Made by a program: the position numbers and the translations under genes. Below, one piece after another: positions 25,261 to 38,700 of a stretch of 64,000 nucleotides of DNA. Each line of letters opens with the position of its first letter. Position 1 is the first letter of the stretch. The notes under the pieces are model-generated. The model made no database searches. It was not told the origin of the DNA and worked only from the letters and a program-made list of their open reading frames with translations. Origin of the DNA: Neospora caninum Liverpool (Eukaryota > Apicomplexa > Conoidasida > Eucoccidiorida > Sarcocystidae); the NCBI RefSeq assembly GCF_000208865.1, contig NC_018390.1:1784790-1848789 (forward strand). Direction: 5' to 3'.

Positions 25261-28200
25261 ATGCGTTTCCAGGTGTTTAGTTTACAGGGCTTGGTAGGTG
25301 CGAGCGGTCTCACTGTTTTGCTCCTCTTGCTTGCCGAGTTGCCGCACGAGACAGGACACTGGAAATGGGCTGATGGGGCATTTGGTCTTGAACAGTCACA
25401 AGTGACGTCAAGGAACGCTAATGATTCTGTTCCGGATGCGAACCGCATAGCTGGTATGATCGCCACCGTTCTTCAAGCGTTGGGGGTCGATAAAAATGGA
25501 ACGTCGTTACATGGCTTCCAGGCGTCCTCAAATGACTTATTTGGAGGATCGGGGGCCGCCGGTTCATTGCCGTCGCCAGTCGTCAACGGCACAAACTCTG
25601 ACGCGGAATCTGTAACGCCGCGTCCTTTGGAAAAGCAGATATTAAACGCGGACCGGGATGACGTAGCCGCTACCCCCGCCCACTCAGTGTCACCTTCTGC
25701 GGACTTGACGTCGAGTAGAGGCGCATTTTCTTTAAGACAGGACTTCAGTTCAGCTCCCCCACCACGCTGTGAACCAGAACTCCGGGACTTTGAACCACCG
25801 TTCAGACTGATTTCCGTCTATCCTCTCTCCGCGAAGTCGAGGTTTGTGTTGAAGGGGATGCAGCCGCTTCTCGCAGCCTTCTCGATCCCAGTGGTACCCG
25901 TGGGTGGGCCTCCTCTTTCGTATAGTGACGCCCCAGAGAAGGCAGCCTTCTCCGTACAGGCTAACAACTCCCTCGGCACGGTCTCGGGTAGAGGTTACTG
26001 GCTAACACCAAAGATATATCGGTTCCAGCCATTCGAACCGTGGCCTACAGATCTTCGAATTGAGGTCCATCTAAATGGGAATCTGCGGTCGTTAAGCGGC
26101 AGCGCCGTGGACACAGCTGATCCGTACTGGATTTGCAACAAAGTGCGTGTATTTACGACACCCCGGCTTGTCGCCAGGGTTCGCGCGGTAACGTCCAAGC
26201 TTGCGTCTAGTTTCACAGATGGACGGTGGTCACCTACGCTGAGTCAAAGCGCTGATCCGTTGTCGAGTCACCTCGAAGTCCCCCCGGATGGAGAGGTTGT
26301 CATCACATTCAATTCAGCTGTAGATATAGGGAACCTAAATGACGAGAGACTTCATGCCCGATTGATCGCTGTCGCACATTACCGTCCGGGAGGCGGGACC
26401 AAGGAGGACGAGTACTACTATGTGGACTACGATGCAAGAAAGTGTCTGGACGCCGAGGTTGATAGCCTGGTCTCGAAAGGGCCCGATGTGTCCCCTTTCA
26501 CCGCAGGCGACCAGGATCGCCAGCGCGACGAAGTTGTAGGATGCGCCGTTTTATCTTTCACGAGAGACCAGCTGCGCTCTGGCCAAGAGTATGAACTCCT
26601 CATAAAGAAAAAGATCAGGTGAGAGCACTATTGTGACACCAAGCGTGACACAGTCCGGTTCGAAAGAGGTTGTGCAGATACAACCAACGACCACCGTGAC
26701 TTCGTTTGCTCTCCGTTGGATGAGGAATGTTGAGGTTCTGTCTTACCTGAGACAACGTCATGTGCGTGTCACCGACCAAGGCACGAAATTGAAGAGGATC
26801 AGCTGGAGGCAAGGCTGTTACGTTTCTCAGGCAGCCCGATCCCCTCTTTAGCAGCCTCGTCCTTTTATCTGGAAGTGACCAGGAGGCCTGATTGGCGCAC
26901 GACATACTGGATCAAGTGACTATTTGAATTGACTGTTCTTTTCTACAATGGAATGCGAATCTTTCGGTTCGGTCTCGTGCCGCCGATAGACTGAGAAGGC
27001 TCCCTATTCTCTGTTCGTCCCGGTGGCTGAGTCATTCCTGATGCCTGAATCGTTATCGGAAAGATGTGCAAAACGTCACCTGTGTGTCAAAATGCCTCTG
27101 CAGATATAATAAGATGAGCGGCCCTACAGGCCAACGGAAACCGGTGGAGTCCCCGTCGCCTCACGTCACAGCTGATCGAACAGAGTATTTGCAGGCTGCT
27201 ACCCTGGCTTCGAGTTCTACTTCGGTTTTCTCCCGTTTCCTCTTGTCAGTGGGCGAAGTCCCGAATGACGAGGATCCAGATTCTCAGGAATCCACTGAAG
27301 AGAACCTGGAAGAGGAAGACAGCGACGGCGACGACAGGTATCACGGCCCAGACGGAGGCGAAGACGGAGGAGCGGATCAGGCCGTGTCATCGAACCGCCC
27401 AGAAAGCAGTGGGTTTGTGTATTCCGAAACAACTTTGAATCTCCGTCAGTTTGAGAAGCTCGGGGGAGGATCAGTGGGACTTCAGCTGACAGGTCTTCGT
27501 CCCTTCAAGTTTTTCGGCACGGGAAACTCCAGTTTCCGCAGCATGCCAACGGTCCGGTATCGGCGCCTCACCTTGTTGCTCCCTCATGGCTTGAACGGCT
27601 GCCAACCAAAGAAGCACTTGTGGCCGAGAACTTGCTGGTCGTCGTGGACTAGCGTCGATGCACGGTCGGCAAAGGCCGTCGAACGCCTGGCAGGCCAGAT
27701 TGATCTACGTGTCGAAGGCTCGAACCAGACTGTCAACTTCACTTTGCACTTGAGAGATAGTATCACGGCTGTGCTAACAAGTCGCGACCTCCGTCCAGGG
27801 GTGAATTACGTCTTGTCGGTCGGAGGAAGTGTTATGGTGAGGGACAAATTTAACCAGCCCCTTCAACCGTCCGTGCTCGCTTTCCGCATGGACAGGCTTC
27901 AGAACTCTGCTCGGTTGGTTTTGCCTAGGGATCCACGTGTCTGGTTAATCGAAGATTCGTACCTCCGGCACCAGTTGCAAGAACGAGCTACGGTCCACTT
28001 GGGGACTGCTGTACAATTCACTGGCAGCGGGCGTTCCACCGGCGTTTCGTCTTCAAATGAAGATATGGAAGTGCGACAAGTCATCAGCAACGACTTCGGA
28101 GAATGTCTGCGAAGCCGCCCAGAGGCATGTTTGGCCACGCTTTTCGATAACTTCACAACCGCTCGCGAAAACTATCAGTGAGTGGCGTTCATCTGCTGAA

Positions 28201-31200
28201 GCTGTCTCTCGCTCTATTCTCCCTTTAATTTCACGTGGGCTGTATTTTCGTAAGATGTGCTCGAATTAAAATTCCAGGGGGGTCTGAGTGTGCGTCTTTA
28301 AGGTATGTGTCTATCGGCACTAGGTGTAAGGTTGGTCCTCAGCCTCCGACATATTTCAGCCCCCAACGTCTCTGCTTGGCATGTGATATCACCTGTTTTC
28401 GGTGGATTGCGAGGAGCTTTGTGGCTGGAACGGGTTCCGAGGCAATTAATCCAGGTAGCCCGAGGCTCTACTGGATTTTCCGGTCCATAGACGACTCACG
28501 TTTTGTTCCCCGAAAACAGTTAACGTTTCGGCGTGTGTGCGTGAGCGTTGTGTTTTGCAGCGGCCGAAGTGTTAAAGAAGTGACTCCGTCCCAGACCTTT
28601 CCCCATCCAAACCTCGTCTACTCATTTAAAAATGGAGCCTCCTCGATGTCGGGATCATTTAAAGCCGCTACGCCTCAGCCTTTTCTTTTTCATGGATTCA
28701 CTACTACCTCGCTTTTCCTTATCACTGTCAAGAGCAAGGACCCGGTTCAACTCTACACTTCGACTTCGCATTTTCTGTGGGGTGTCTCGCGTTTCCTCGT
28801 GCGTGTCGCCCCCACAGTCAGGCATGAGGCAGAGAAAGCTCCTGCCTTGCTTGTGCAGGCGCTTGATCTTGAAACGGCGTATCCTCTGACTCGCTCGATG
28901 ATTTCTGTGTACGGAAAGCCGCGGGGTGGAAGCGTAGTTTTGTTAGGCGACGGCATGACGGACGTGCGGGGCTTCGCGCTGGTTCCGGTTGAGAACCCAG
29001 CAGCAACAATGAAGCTGATCTTGGTTGTGGTACCTGCTGGACAGGTCGCGCCGTACGTGAGCGAGATCTTCGACGTGCCTTCTGTGTGGTTCGCCCCGAA
29101 CACCGCTGGCTCGGCAGCCAGACCGTCCTGGGACGTGCCTCGCTCGAGACTGCGCCTGCGTAATGGGGAAATCATTTACAGGAAGGATCTATCTTTCGTC
29201 TTACTCAGTGACCGCAGTACATATCGTCCTGGAGAATCCATCCTGCTGTCTGGTTTCCAATTCCTCAGGGTTGAGTCGTGGGACAGCGGTTCTAGGGCAA
29301 CGACCCTCATTCACGACGCTTTTGGCTTGGATCCAGGAGACTTGAAAATCTGGCTGCAAGTGACCTGGCAGACTCCAGAAGGACGCGGAGGAACGCCTAA
29401 CGGCGTTCCTCCGCGAGGGAGCAGCAGAGACAATCCCATTGAAGAGCGAGCCTCTGCAGACAGGGTCATGAGGGATTCACGTGGTGCGGTATCTTCGACA
29501 AACAGAGGTTCGGCCGGAGACGCGGAAGAGTGCTCAAACGTTGTAGTTACGCTTGATGAATTCGGAAGCTTTGTTGCTACCGTGAACGTCCCCACTAAAG
29601 CTGAGCATGGCCTGCGAGCTGTGATTGATGTCGGCATCTTCGAGCGGGGAGGGCTGCCCGAAGAAAATGCTATCATGGCTGGTGCATGCATGCTTCACCC
29701 TGAAAGTCTCGTGCAAACGGAGAACATCGTTCAGCCCACAGTCCTCTCCAGACCAAATATTGTGATCTTCGCACCAAGGCGCACAGCAGTGTTTCTCACT
29801 GAGGTCAACGTTCCACCCTTTGTTCGTCACGATGGCCAACTTCTTGTGAAAGGTGTGGTGAAAACCCACGACGGGCTTCACCTGAACGGTCAGCAAGTTC
29901 GCCTCCGCTTCATTTTCGACGTGCCGGCTTTCCTACTTACGCGGTTTGGGCGCAACTCAGGTTGGTGGGCAGTGAAAACGAGGCAACGACACGCGGCCGT
30001 TTCAGTGGTTTCCCGACGTGCTGGACGGGTCCGCGTCGAGGCGGCAGCATGGTCGAACGGTATGGGAAGCTTTGAGTTTAGTTTAAACCTTGGAGAGCTA
30101 GTCTGGATGGCTGAGGACCGAAAGGCAAGCCCACTCCGTCTTCAGTTGGGCACTGCTATTTCCGTTGAAGTCGAGTGTCAGCGGCCGAAAACGGAACGAG
30201 GAACACCCTACAAAGAAACAACGATAGTAGCAAACACGCCTTGGAGCATCTCGGCTTTCGAAGTTTCCATCACGCCTCTTCTCCCTGGAGTACCGTTTAC
30301 AGTTACCACCAGAGTCGTGCCTCGTCCTCGGGTGAAGTCAGTGGAGCAAATTGGACGGGAGGTCGTTCTCGAAGTATTGCGAGTGGCCCCAGAGACCCCC
30401 CTTCCCCTGCCTCACGGGATTGCCTGGAAAGACTGGATGAAGAACCCCGGATTGGCGCGCTGTCCACTAGGGTATATGCCACTGGCGACGGACGGAACAG
30501 TTGAAGTTAAGGAGCTACGTAAACTCGAGGGAATCACGTTGGTGCAGAGATGTGATGCGAAGAGGGACTGCTACGTAAAACTGCCAGTCGATGCAGCCCA
30601 GTACCTTTTCATCGCTACACTCACTGATACGGCAATGGGCCGAGAGACCCGCTGCGAGTTCTTTCAGGCGAATCAGCGGACGTTATCGTCGCAACAAATT
30701 TCTCTGAAGGTGAGTCTTCGTGCTAAGCACCATGCATCTAGAAGGATGTCGAGCAGGGTATATTTCGTCTTCGCCGCTGTCACGACACGATCTTTAACAG
30801 TAATGTAACGACACTTTTCCTTCACGGGGTCGTCATCGTTCTGTGGACTGGACTCCTGCCCCGCAGTTGCTATGTACGGAGTGGGTATCAAGCCGGATGT
30901 TAAATTTCAGCAGCCACATTCGTTCATAGGAGTTGGACTGCTATGCGAATGCATGCATCTGCTGAGCCTGTGTTACAGAGGACTGCTTGGTTGTTTCGTT
31001 TGCCCTCCCCTATCTAGGTGCGTCTACACAAGCATAAATATGCAGCAGGTGACGGTGTTCGTCTGCGCTTCCTAAATCCGTTTGCGGAAGGGTCTGCGAT
31101 TAGGCCGCTGAGGACACGGACCATGACGGGTACAGCAAACGACAATGCAGAAAAAGCTGCAGCGGAAGCGGATGTCGAGGTAAATGTGTCTGTAGTATGG

Positions 31201-34200
31201 AATACACAGACACTGCGTCGCCATTCACGGATGGTGTCTTTCCGCAACAAGGATATCGTGGATATATCTGTCGGACGAGTTCCGGAGGAATGCCTATCGA
31301 TTTGCAGTTTCACTCTCTTCATAACACTGCCAATGTCGTCAGAGCCGCTGCCTCTTATGCAGCTCGATCTCAGCGAAAACGGGCTTTATCCTTCTACTGC
31401 AGTTGCACAAAATCCGCTGGCCCTAAAGTACGGACCCTTCGTCGTTCAACAGGAGATCAAAGTGGTCGTATCTCATCCCGTCCGGGAGCTTCACGTTCCC
31501 GCAGGCGCTGTTGACTTGCGCATCATCGATTCACGGGGCTTACCACGTAAGACGTTTGACGGAAAAGAGCGTGTCACAGTGCAGGTCACTGTCCACAAGA
31601 GCAGGCTGGGCCTCGACGGGCTGTTGAAAGTCCGTGGGTGGCAACGGAATGTCACTTCCAGCAGTGATCAACGCGACGGCACCTCAGTGCAATCGGCGAG
31701 GCCAATCTCGGCCTCGAGTTTCTCGACGCCAACTTCGGCCTCGGCTTTCTTGACGTTTCCCTCAGTGCCAAGCAACACTTCTGTCAATCCGTCCGATAGC
31801 GAGGAAACAGGGGACGGAAGCATGTTCCTGGACGACTTGCCGCTTAGTGTCAAAGGCCAGGTTTTGCTGACCATGGTCGACAAACGATTCCTCGATAGTG
31901 CTTCTGCACCAGTTTTCCCGCTGGCAGATCAACTGGACAAGAGAGCGGCTGCCGGGCCACACCATGGGGTTGGAACTACGGTGTTGAAGTGGAGCTCCTC
32001 TCTGGATCAGGTCTGCAGCTATGAGGGTTTCCGTTTCATTAATGAGGTGAAGCAGCGAAGACTAGCCACTGACCCGTGGTTTGACGATTTGCCGTGGCCT
32101 CTGTTGCCAAGGATGTTCTACAACTCCACGTACAGTAACGAATATCTGGACGACACTGCAGTATACGAAAAGTATGCGTGGCCGCTCACCGGACAATTTC
32201 CTCCCAAGCACGCCTCTAGCCTGAAAAAAGTGCGTGTGAGTCAACGGGGATTGTTCATGGCGGAATGGGGACAGGTGTTGAGACCGGATCCGGCGGAGGC
32301 GGCAGGCAATGACGGCGTGTGGGATGTAACACCAAAAGCATCGGGTGAACCCCCCAATGGAGAGGAACAAGAAGACCTAGATATTCTGGAGGACGTACGC
32401 CCATTTCACGGAGAAGATCATGATGCAGACTACGAACTCCAGTTCCTTCCTCGAACGCAACCTATTATCGGGTGGCGTGCAGTCGAATTGGTTGACATCG
32501 GACGAGGGATACTGCGAGGTTCCTTGGAGGTGACACTCCCCAATGAGGCTACTGCACATGCTGTGAGAGCTTACACGGTTATTCGTGTGAGTCCAGCACA
32601 GACATCTTCCTCAACTGAGACCATTCCTGGCAGAGTCTCCGATGAATCACCCAGCGAGACGCACAGTGCTTTCGCTGCAACTGATACCTCACGACGCGGG
32701 ATTTTGGTACAGGACCAGCAGAGCTTTGAAGCCGAAACTATGGCACGAGAGAGATATTCAGGGACAGCACTCATGGTGGATTCTCTGGAGAAAGTCTTCC
32801 AGATTCGGAAGTCTGTGGCCGTTCGCGCGTATGCCCCTTCAACTATACGACGGGAGGACGTGGCCCTAGTGGGCGTCACACTGGATGCGGGCCCGAACCT
32901 GATAGGGAAGGGCGCGATTGTGAAGCTCGTTTCAACTTCGCTGTTGACACCTTTGACGTCGCTGACGCCACGGACCCAACGCGTTTATATTGAGAGACCG
33001 ACGCAACAGGTCCTGTTTCACGTGGCTGCAGACCGAGGTTTTGGCACAGCGGAGGCAATCTTCAGTGTCGGTCTGGGGGCGTCGACCAGCCGACTGTCAT
33101 CGCAAAGGGAATCACTCTCCGACTGGTTCACATTTCCGTCGCTCCCCTCAATGGGCACGACTTTCGAAGCAAGCATGGCAAGAAGTAGCCTGAACGATAA
33201 CGGCGCGTGGTCGAAGAGGCGGTTCAGGCGCGTAGTCACTGTGAAGGTCACTATGGAGGTGTTGCCGAGCTTGCGTCGCATGACCACAGCAAACTTGTAT
33301 CCAGTCGAGGCTCTAAATATTTCTCTTGATGACCCAGCAGTGGAAGCGTTGGGGTACAACACGCGTATCGGGTTGCCGCTGCCGCGACCCGTGGTGCCTG
33401 ACATCGGGACGCTTCGGTTGGCGGCGGGAATAAGTGGCGTGTCGGCAATCCTCTTCAGACTACGCGAGCTCATCCAAACGAGGTTGTTCGTGCCCTACGA
33501 AAACCGCAGCATGGACTGGTTTCAACGGCCATACAACGGAAGTGACCTTTTGATCATTTTATTTGGCGAGGCATTGATGCGGAAGGCTTACGGGTTCCAG
33601 GACGCCCAAGTCGCTGTGGCAGCTGATCGGGCCAGGACCCTTCTCCCGGGGTTCTACTCTGGAGACTCCTCTCGGGGCTTTCTCGCAGCGCCTGCGAAAA
33701 CAGTCAAGGGTGCAAATGCACCGCTCAGCGTCATGCTGACCATGCTGGCTGTGTTTGTGGCAGACGCAGGTGTAACATCATCCCTGAAGTTCCAGAGGAG
33801 GAAGTTTGTTGTGGCAGCAAACCGCTACATTCGAATGATGGCTTCCACTTGGAACCAAAATAATGAAGGCATGACGTTGCTACAGTATATTGGCCCTGCT
33901 CTTATTGGAACGCTCCGCTTTGTCTTGGGATCTTCGCATAGATTTGGCCTAGATCTGCAGTCCGAACACGCGCTTTCGACAACGAGCTTGCTGCCACAGA
34001 CGCAAACAACGCGTGAGGATATTTGTGACAAACTTCCGCCGCACATTCTGTGGGCACTGCTGGTGATGAAGCGAGAAAACCCAACAGCCGAAACGCACCC
34101 GGTAGAGTCCAGCTGCATCCGAGCCATGATTCGGCTCTTTCGGCGACGGGGGCTAAAGGGATACATCGCCTTAGGTGTCGACACAGACGAACCAAACACC

Positions 34201-35728
34201 AACACCGTACACAGCTTGATGCTTCTCTTATTGACCTCAAGGCCTCAGTGGACTCAAGAGTACGCGGAGGAAATACGGGCTATGATGATTTACCTCTATG
34301 GGGGTGGACGGAAACCCCCTAGGGCGTTTATGGTTCCAGGTCTCTCTCGATGGTCTCTGGTCTTACTCCTTCTGGCTATAGAACAGTGGGATCGTCAGCT
34401 GAGGAACGTGACAGATCAGAATCTGGTGCTCGAGGTGCAAGCTCGAGAATCATCTGAAATCGATGGATATCCTCTGATCGACGGCCGCTTTTACTCTCAC
34501 CACCGGGGTCCAGTAGAACGATCCATTGGCTGGAGGGAACTGGAAAAAAAAGTTGCGAGCAGGCGGAATGAGAAGCTAAGGAGGCTCTTTGCAGATGAAG
34601 TGCCGGTTGCAAAAGCGGGGCTTGCCGTCTTGGCGGTAGGCAAAGGAACCGCGATCGTTTCGACGCTTTCGGACTTCATGCCTTCCAGACCTGTTGTGCA
34701 GCCGACCTACGAGGGATGTCTGGTTCAGAAGAGATACCACCTGCTTGATGCCCACCGGGGCTACTGCAAACCCGACAGCACTCTTGTTGTGAACTCGGGA
34801 GACAGAGTCTGCGTGTTTATCACAGTAACTTTTAAGAGTACTGCAAAGTAAGTTAAAGGAATTCCGGTAGGGGCTTTATTGGATGAGCGTGTGCCATGCC
34901 ACCACATCGTCTGTTGAAACTTACGTCTAATCGGGGACAGGTGTCGTTTTTTGCTGCATATTTCCTTCTCTATTTGTCAGGGAATATTTTGAAACACGTG
35001 TGTGCACCTAGCGCACCCCGGGTCCTGCAAGGACAGTGGCTCTGGTGCCGTGCTTGGTCCATGGATCTGAAGGAATGACTCGTTTTCCGGCATTCTGCTA
35101 GCAATCGTTTCCCAGCCAATGTCTATTATACACGAAGACGCACGGGTGTAGTTCTCGTGTTTCGTTCCAAAAGCGAGGGTGTTCTCGTGCCCGGAGAAAC
35201 ACCAAGTTGTTTTGTCTGTTTGTGTTTAGGCTAATAACCGTTCGCGATTGGTTGCCTGCCGGTTTGCAACCACTTGACGAAGTTGCAGAAGGCTTCTCCC
35301 CTCAGAGCCTAACTCCGATTCCGCGCGATCAGGCGGCTGATTGCGCTGTGACCACACCCTTCTTAGAAGGCCACTGCAAAAAATATATCCGTGGACAGGC
35401 GATTGAGTGGGTTTGTGAGTCGCTGCCGCCGGGAACTCACTCCTTCGCCGTGCTGGCCTCCGCCAACTTCCCAGGTTTCTACGAAGTGTCGCTGTCTACT
35501 GCCTTTGTGTACGTGCTGGCCCGGCGTTCAGTCCCCGGGGACCAGGCCGGTAGTACAAGCTTTTCCCGTACTTTGCAGGGAACAAGCGGCGCGGCACACA
35601 AGGCCTTCGCCGTCCTCCCCATAAACCACGGAACAGAGGACGTGCTGACGATGAAACAAATAGATCCGTTCACGATAGCAGGATTGCCGACGGTACGCTG
35701 CGATTCATCATCAGCTGCATTAAGTTGA
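25261..35728 (+). CDS. Secreted alpha-2-macroglobulin family protein, bacterial-type, thioester absent
   Basis: Five exons, phase-consistent, about 2969 residues: 25261-26618, 27104-28177, 28561-30709, 31018-34847 and 35230-35728 (TGA). Donors are GTGAGA, GTGAGT, GTGAGT and GTAAGT; acceptors are CAG or TAG. The ATG at 25261 starts a protein with a hydrophobic signal at about residues 12-27 (SGLTVLLLLLAELP). The N-terminal part has the bacterial MG-like pattern PKIYRFQPFEPWPTDLRIEV. The family hallmark (F/L)(V/L)L(S/T)DR..YRPGE appears near residue 1025-1035 as FVLLSDRSTYRPGES. An A2M-domain-like strand pair lies in exon 4 (GWRAVELVDIGRGILRG). A helical thioester-domain-like region follows residue 2300. 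Where bacterial and animal members have the CxEQ thioester, here about residue 2350, the sequence reads VPYENRSMDWFQRPYNGSD, with no Cys-x-Glu-Gln. The C-terminus has the receptor-domain-like LITVRDWLPAGLQPLD and LPPGTHSFAVLASANFPG. Known members trap proteases; a secreted inhibitor or surface protein is inferred. A GTACGC at 35696 could allow one more exon. Confidence 0.88.
29384..29415. repeat. Perfect 14-bp inverted repeat with 4-nt loop inside a coding exon
   Basis: Arms at 29384-29397 and 29402-29415 are exact reverse complements, with loop TAAC. They lie in exon 3 of the alpha-2-macroglobulin gene and encode a near-symmetric peptide around TPNGVPP. Confidence 0.95.
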
Positions 35729-38700
35729 AGTTTCTCTTCAGCGTGAATATCTGTGTCTTTCGGTGCTTTTTTATATCGTTTTTAGGCGTGCGCGTTACCC
35801 GTTCGCTTTCTGGACACATTTTGACATGGTAGCCTTACCGAGTATTATCCATACATACCAGGCGTAAAAAGAGTAGCTTCAGTTGTTATCTGATTGGTAT
35901 TGCATCACGTAAAAAACATTTTGTATGCGTTAAATAAGGAAGGATTGAAGAGGTTGGGTGGCATTCGAAAATTCTCGAAGGCCGCAACGTGCCCTTAGTC
36001 AACGAGACCCGACAACAGTAGCTGGTCACCTCCACATTCTTTCCTGTCAAACAACGTCGCCGATATTTCTGCTGTGGGCATGTTTTTGCAGCCTCCATTA
36101 TGGTTCCTTGAAGGTCGTCCGAAAATCTGCCCGACATGCGAACTTGGGACAGTGTGCTCTCCCGCGTTGGGTGAATGCGTTTCTGAGGGATTCTGACCCT
36201 GCAGGAGAGCCATCCTATGCTCAGGACCCCTGCGAGTGTTCGTCCGCCAGTCTCTCGCCTATAGCTTACGGATCAGCAAGCATGTCTCCGTTGTGTTTTC
36301 GTTGCATTCCTGCTTCATTTCAGTGGTTATTAGAAGCGGTTGAGTTGAGTTTTGGTAGATATCTTTTCTCGGAGGATTACCGAATGAAGTCTTGTCTCCG
36401 CCACCACAAGTTCCCCGGGGTTTCGTATGTGGGTTCGTGCACCGCACTTGTAAAAGACATCTGTATATCGTTCCCTTGTAGTTTTATGGTTCTATACAGT
36501 TTACACTCGTACTAAGAATATATACAGCTGCCATGCATGTGGGAGCTGAATTGTCGATTCTTGAGAACGTATCCACTATAACCATGCTGAAACATGGTGC
36601 CCAGTCACACGCATATCTTCATCCGATTGCCCACACAGCTCATGCCTTCCAGCTCTTCTGTGGTGCTGAGTCTGGATTGGTTTATTTCATGTGAGTCTAC
36701 TCCCTCAACTCTTTCCCCCATATACGCTACGGGGGCCGTTATGTTTGCAGAGGGTCGTAGATATTCCCCATGTTGTCAAAACCCGATTCATAACGCAGCC
36801 TCGCTGTACGTGGTACACGTACCTTTTGGAGGTTCAGCACACAGTGATTGTAGTTCGATCTCCACTTCGGGTATAGCAAGTGAGTACCGGAAGTACTGAA
36901 CAGTATTTGACATCCCTGGTAGAACGGCAACGCGTCCTGCTTAGGAATGACTAATGCTAGCGGTAGTTGTTGACTCGCTGCAAGGTTCATGCCACAGGGC
37001 AAACTGCTGAGCGTCCGGGGGAAATCAATATGACCGTAGAGAATTTCTGGCGGGGGTAACCAAACCCCTCACAGACGGATTTCCATGCTAGGAGCGCAGC
37101 CCGCTGCTTCGTGGATGCCTGTTTCGTCATTTATGCGGTTCACTTGTGCCGGGACTGCTCGATGCAACGCATGCGCGAGCTTGAAAAGGCGTGTTTTCTG
37201 CTCTGCAGCAACTTACGAGCCGGCGCGAGACAGCGGGGCGACGGTCCACAACAGTTTTTGTGAGGATATAATGGCGGTTTGTTGACGGGATTATTCAGTT
37301 GATAATATCTGATGAGGACTTAGTTTATGCCCAAGATTTGCCACAGAGCAGAGAGTTTCCGGCGAACATGATTCACAGGAGGACTTACTGTGGGGGCGAG
37401 GCCGTTCGGGACGACGTTGGACACTGGCCAAGTCACACCGTCAGGAAGAGGGCAAAAGCTTGAAATATCCAGTGTTTGTAGTAAGGGGTGAAAAGCCGGG
37501 TCCTACGCCGTGTAAAGTATTGTGGTGTTCTAGAATCTGAGTTCGCGATGGAGTCTTGAACAACTTTCTCTGGCACCACACGCTGTATGCTGTGTTGTCG
37601 TGACGCTATGGTGTACGCCTCGTTGATTACGTGACATCACACTTTCGCCTTTACTGTCTTAAAGTGGAGAAAAGTGCCTGGAAGGCATGTCTTTCAATCA
37701 GTGACAGGGCGTACTAACAGGAACGTGTAGCCTCATAGACAGCTTGGTATGGCAGCCCTACCGGACGAAGGAGCTTTTTCACTGGCGACATCGGCGGTTA
37801 GCAGGTGGTGAATCGCTCTGCAGAGGTTCCGCAAGGAGGGTGAGGCTGGTGCGACATATTCCTCAGGAACTCTATGCAAGAGCACCCGAGACAGAAGAGC
37901 GGGTTTCGCCCCTTCCGACGTACAGAGGTGGCGAATGATACATTAGGATTGGCTGATTGAAAGAGCATCGACTTGATTGGCACCATCTATCACTATATTG
38001 CCGGCGTCTCCGTTGAAGCCCAGTGCTGATGACCTAAACGTGAACGAAGTGGGGGCCTGCGACGCAACTTCACGCTGCCGAATGAGGTTCATACCGTCAC
38101 TAAAGCACACGGATCGGATACGACCACGTTCACCGCAACCAGCACCGTACCGATCCTCCGTTGTGTGGCTTAGCATCCTGCGCACGTTACAGCGTATCTG
38201 TATCATGGTCGTTGCACCTTGTTGATTTAATCATCCGGGACAAGCAAACCGTGACTGGTCCTGGATGTGGCCTTCGAGCTGTGTTCGCTATCTGTTAATG
38301 ACTAAGGACGCATCCGCAGAGAGCTGCGGACAGAAGCCATACTCTGGAGGAAACGAGGCAACAAACCGAGGTGCTATGTTCGTCTCTCGACATATGAGAA
38401 GGGAACATAGAAAATAACGGAATGATAGCCACTAAATGGCGTCTGGTAGCGGCGGGAGTCTCACCGCAAGGCAGAGAGCCACACTCTCGTCATTACACTT
38501 GTGCGATATTCAAGTCTCCACTCTCGATGTTACTGCCCATGAAAGTGGCACACCTAAGCGGCAACTAGATGATCATTTCTTAGTGGCTGCTGCATCATCC
38601 GCAGTGGTTCTATCAGAGAGTTGGAATCGAGTCGTCTTGCAGTAGCAATGAAGACGCTGAGGACTGTGCTTGGTAGCCGTATAGCCAGCTTTCGCCCCCT

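Noticed and set aside
36590..37060. Possible nuclear copy of mitochondrial DNA
   Set aside because: Base composition and a few phrases looked suggestive, but no frame gave cytochrome b or cox sequence and no rRNA fragment could be matched by eye.
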